Shown piece by piece: positions 60,930-64,000 of a DNA stretch of 64,000 nt. Position 1 is the first letter of the stretch. Each line of letters begins with the position of its first letter. The stretch is from Closterium sp. Naga37s-1 (Eukaryota; Streptophyta; Zygnematophyceae; Desmidiales; Closteriaceae), in contig CANJKZ010001109.1 in NCBI GenBank assembly GCA_947471745.1, positions 3,286,001-3,350,000 of the forward strand, given 5' to 3'. A program made the translations under genes and the position numbers. The notes under the pieces were generated by a model, which worked only from the letters and a program-made list of their open reading frames with translations, made no database searches and was not told the DNA's origin.

Positions 60930-61255
60930 AACAACGAACTTGACAAATGTTGCCATGGACGATCTTGAGAAGTGGACCAATTATCTAGGATATGGAAGTT
61001 GCAGGCGCTCGAATAGCTCGCAACATCACCCTCTCACATGCGAATGGCTCAAAGAGGGTCTTATCTCCAATGTGTTTGAGTGTTTAGTATCCAGGATGCA
61101 AATCAATCCATACCTCACCCCCACCAACTCACCACACCTTCAAAACATATGTTCAAGCCTTGTAATCAGCCCTACTCTATGCTGATAAGATTATCAATGG
61201 ATATGTTTTTTCGTGTATAGCATGATGTAGTAAAAAAAAAAAAAAAAAAAAAAAA
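60930..61255 (+). pseudogene. Copia reverse transcriptase fragment ending in poly(A)
   Basis: MDDLEKWTNYLG in one frame then ARIARNITLSHANGSKRVL in the next matches the C-terminal part of Copia reverse transcriptase and the fragment at 34240. The stretch is broken by a frameshift near 60993 and later stops. It is followed at 61232-61255 by 24 consecutive A, which could mark a retroposed transcript or a chance run. Confidence 0.55.
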
Positions 61256-61477
61256 GGCTTGCGTGGACATTAAAGAGGGGCGCTATTATTAAGACATGGA
61301 CTTGCATGAACTCACACATGAGACAAGAAAATTGTGTTTACCGAGGGTTCGATAGCGCGGATTCGAATCTTGGGCTGTATTCACCTCAAACTCAAATCTG
61401 GTGTGACATTTTGAGTCAGACGAGCACTAATGCGCACCTACCGTCATCCCACGGGGATAAGCCTGTCAAAACCTATA
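61256..61477. other. Short gap before element D
   Basis: Contains GGTTCGATAGC and GATTCGAATC, which resemble tRNA B boxes, but no tRNA fold is visible. No gene recognised. Confidence 0.35.
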
Positions 61478-62555
61478 TGTTTAGTTATATCTAGGCTGTA
61501 TTGCGGCTAGCTTTGGGGGGTACAGATGGTAACCACTATTGGGATCTAGAAACCCTTAAGCACACCTTTAACACACTATAGGTAGTCCCCACGGGGTCAC
61601 CTCCAAGGGTCCTCGGGTGCCTGGCAAAGCCAGCCCCCAAAGGGTCCGTGTTTGTAGAGGGATTTTCCCAAGTGTGAAAACAGTCGTGTGCACAAAGAGC
61701 ATTCCCAAGCTCAATTGCGGAAGAGATAACGATTGATCGGTGCGTGTGCAGAAAAGCTCATCGCGTCAATACGTCGATAGAGAAATTTTCATTCACAAAG
61801 GACTGATTGTTCAAGCAAATACAAGCATACATATATAATAAGTCCTAGGCACACAAAGGATACACACAAGGCAGTTGTCCAACTGTCGTCCAGGTCTTCG
61901 CCTTGCTGACATTGAAAACGGTTGTTTAACTGCGCTTGAACTTGGCTTGCTTTGCCTCTGTAGAATAACTGTCTTCAACCTGTACTGCCGCCAAATTCTC
62001 CTGCTGACTCTCTTCGTGTGCGATCATGAACGCTCGTGTGAGAATACCGTTTTTCAGTTACAAACGGACTTTACTGTTTTGTACCTCTGTCGAAATAATG
62101 ACGCAAAGCAGCGCGACTTTCTAGCGAATTTTCCTGCTCGCCTAGTCAGCGCGAAAGTTCCATTAGTCAACTGCGTGCCCCACATGCCCCTCATCACGAC
62201 CGAGATATTTCTCGGTCGTGCAGGACAAGACGATCGCTGACGCGATCGTGCGTTGTCCTGCGCATGACGGAGCAATCATGTCGCTCCGTCTTGTAGCGAT
62301 CGTGCGTACAGTGCACGATCGAAACAGTGGCGACACACGCGCACTTCTTGTCAGGCCACGACCACCTGCGCGTGTGTCAGGACCCCACGCGTGGGTCCTG
62401 AATTTCGCGCCTTTGACTCGCGCGAGAAAAGTCAAAGGGCTCAGTCAAAGGCTCGAGCCCCCACACAAAGTACCTTAAAACATATACCTTCAAATTTCAC
62501 CTCGCTCGACGAATAGGGGACAGGTTGACGTGCAAATTTCATTTTGCACCCAACA
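61478..62555 (-). repeat. 3' LTR of element D
   Basis: On the minus strand begins TGTTGGGTGC and ends AACTAAACA. TTATTATATATGTATG (complement of about 61828-61843) is a possible TATA box. The R/U5-like end shares GGACCCTTGGAGGTGACCC and GGCACCC with the LTR of C. The U3 part holds the hairpin series at 62195-62459. Confidence 0.7.
62195..62459. repeat. Array of seven consecutive hairpins in element D LTR
   Basis: Perfect or near-perfect stems, end to end: CACGACCGAGA/TCTCGGTCGTG, 4-base loop (62195-62220); GCAGGACAA/TTGTCCTGC enclosing ACGATCGC/GCGATCGT (62220-62261); GACGGAGC/GCTCCGTC (62266-62290); CGATCGTGC/GCACGATCG (62297-62321); GACACACGCGCA/TGCGCGTGTGTC (62332-62378); CAGGACCC/GGGTCCTG around ACGCGT (62378-62400); CCTTTGACT/AGTCAAAGG (62410-62438), with AGTCAAAGGC again at 62443 and GGCTCGAGCC at 62450-62459. 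The stems are unrelated to each other in sequence. Confidence 0.9.
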
Positions 62556-62791
62556 AACTCCCCCTCAACCTGACCGCTATTCAACTCCTTCAATCAACTT
62601 CTCACTGTTGGATGGCTCCACTACATTGCCGATCCCGACTCCAGTTTTTGGGAAGGCTGTCTCATGCTCCCCCATACTTTCAACTTTCATGACATCAGCT
62701 GCAACCTGTTGCAGCTTCACCGAATTATTGATGCTATTGTTCGAGGTGGTTTCAGCTTCCTTGAAACCCAGCTCCATATTGGGTTCTTTGA

Positions 62792-64000
62792 TCACCTTGG
62801 TTGCATCAGCTGCAATGTTGCCACTCGCAGCACCAACATCTTCAACTTAGCAGCTTCATTGTTTGGCTGCACTGTGACCTCACATTCTGGCTCCTCATGA
62901 GTTTCACTCTTGTGCACTCCCTTCTCCTTATCCACATCATTGACCATGTTATCACTCCCTCTGGCTTCAGAACCCTTCTCCTCATCAGCACCGGTTGTGT
63001 TTCTCTTTTCAGCTATTGCAAGTCGAGCATTGACCTGGTGCAACTGCTGCACCAACATCTCCACCGTTGATTTCAGCTCGTTGATCGTTTCAGCAGCCGC
63101 TGCAGCACACTCTCCCTTGCAGCTGCAAACTCCACTCTCCCTTTCAGGTGCCACCTCACTCCATGGCACAACCGGCACATGCCACAACTCGTCCTGCAAG
63201 TCTTTGTCCTCATGCAGGTCCCACAGCACACGATCACCGAGCTGCCCCATGAATGTTTCAGCTCCATTAGTTGCTGTGCACACCCCTGCAACCCCCATTT
63301 TCCTCAAGGAAATGAGGTTCCTCTTCAGCTCCGGTACTAAGAGCACGTCCTCAAGGATAATTGGCTTCCCGTCAGCTCCCTTGAAGGCTGCCTTGCCGAC
63401 TCCCAACACCTTCATCTTGTGCCCGCATCCGGGATTCATTTCAGAGATGATTGTTGCACCAATATTCTCAAGTAGATCCGCCCTCGGGGTCATATGATGT
63501 GCTGTTCTGGAGTTTAGGATCCATGTGTTGAGGGGACAATGCTCTACTCCCTCCTTGCCAGATGCCTTCTCATCTCCCCTACTCCCTTGCACGTGGAAGA
63601 ACTGTCCAGGAGCATGCTCCCAATCTTGTTCCACTTCCATTGCGGTCTCTGCTACATAACCAACGGCGTGATGTTGGTTCTTATCGCCATCCCTTTCCTC
63701 ATGCCCGAGAGTCCACCACTTGGGCCGCTTCCAACACTTTGCCCACCCTGGCTTCTTGCAATACCAACAGGTGCCCTTGAACCCGCGGTAGCCATCATGC
63801 TCGTCCTCTTCTTCATCATCACTCTTGCTGCTCGGTTTCTTGTCACCACGTCCATTTCCATGTTGTCCACATTCACCACGTCATCGGCCATTCCCCTTGT
63901 GCCACTTGCTGCCTTGCATGCCATAGCCGCCGTAGCCGCCATCGCCATCTTGATTGTAGCTCAGCTGCCTTCTCCTGAAATTCTCCTCCAAGATCTTGGT
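62792..64000 (-). pseudogene. Element D Gag and protease with C-terminal coiled coil
   Basis: Incomplete at the right edge. From the edge: TKILEENFRRRQLSYNQDG and GGYGMQGSKWHKGNGR, then a TGA where the reading continues, an acidic DDEEEDEHDGYRGF, and CWYCKKPGWAKCWKRP, a zinc knuckle lacking the His and one neighbour. The frame runs on to TWILNSRTAHHMTP, the protease site with DTG changed to NSR, then PELKRNLISLRKMG, LGDRVLWDLHED (GAG-pre-integrase-like), and INELKSTVEMLVQQLHQVNA, a heptad coiled coil, before an acidic tail and stop at 62792. It has lost both zinc binding and protease activity. Confidence 0.75.

Larger units (their letters stand above)
61478..64000 (-). mobile_element. Long-LTR Copia-like element D without integrase/RT (runs off window)
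   Basis: Minus-strand element entering from the right edge. Gag with zinc knuckle and a protease are followed by a coiled coil, a stop, a polypurine tract (complement of about 62556-62568, AGGTTGAGGGGGAGTT on the minus strand) and a 3' LTR of 1,078 bp (61478-62555) with TGTTGGGT start and CTAAACA end. No integrase, reverse transcriptase or RNase H fits in between, so it is a Gag-type non-autonomous element. It shares Gag blocks and LTR blocks with C. Confidence 0.78.

Noticed and set aside
61232..61480. tRNA-derived SINE suggested by B-box-like words and a poly(A) run
   Set aside because: The poly(A) lies before, not after, the B-box-like words, no A box is found and no target duplication is visible.

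Overview
The window is eukaryotic nuclear DNA and most likely comes from a streptophyte (green plant lineage). The support is spliceosomal GT-AG introns, 72-bp leucine-rich-repeat (LRR) exons of the plant type, LysM and L-type-lectin-like domains, and many Copia LTR retrotransposons whose primer-binding sites match plant initiator-tRNA-Met. A streptophyte alga such as a Closterium-like zygnematophyte would fit the domain mixture and the GC-rich, low-complexity Copia elements. That placement is an inference from family style and was not tested.

Layout. 219-588: a 370-bp TRIM. 749-1601 and 3280-5118: two members of an unrecognised gene family, one with an intact frame across an intron and one decayed. 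5.8-22.1 kb: a three-level retrotransposon nest. Element C, a long-LTR Copia, carries element A inside its 5' LTR (target duplication GCAAT), and A carries element B in the opposite orientation (target duplication CCGCC). 22.0-23.4 kb: coding-like but broken minus-strand sequence. 23450-24941: miniature LTR element E (target duplication ACGGG).

25.6-43.35 kb, minus strand: the main cellular gene. Twenty-two exons are placed with GT-AG borders and, with one exception, matching phases. From the first LRR exon to the stop they give one continuous frame of 1,184 residues. Domain order is signal peptide, nine LRR exons, LRR cap plus EGF-like, L-type-lectin-like domain, papain-type cysteine protease with complete Cys/His/Asn, two EGF-like modules, three LysM modules and a Cys-containing tail. 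Its introns hold duplicated exon-intron blocks, foldback repeats, GAACATGTTC-rich repeats and a Copia fragment. I see no transmembrane segment, so I read it as a secreted wall- or glycan-associated protease.

44657-45139: a Tourist-like MITE. 45601-52823: Copia element F, with two identical LTRs but a broken integrase. 53324-60385: Copia element G, older (about 7 of 130 LTR positions differ) and with many stops. 60.4-61.5 kb: a perfect 21-bp-stem hairpin and a Copia RT remnant. 61478-64000: element D, in the same family as C, with a 1,078-bp LTR holding a run of consecutive hairpins and an internal region coding Gag, protease and a coiled coil with no integrase or reverse transcriptase before the LTR. 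D runs off the window edge.

Elements A, B, F and G form one short-LTR (117-130 bp) Copia family. Shared traits are a GC-rich low-complexity leader between primer-binding site and gag, an unusual zinc knuckle with 13 residues between its first two cysteines, a repeated PQ(Q/E)LREW(Y/F)A motif, and a polypurine tract folded into a CCCCCA/TGGGGG hairpin.
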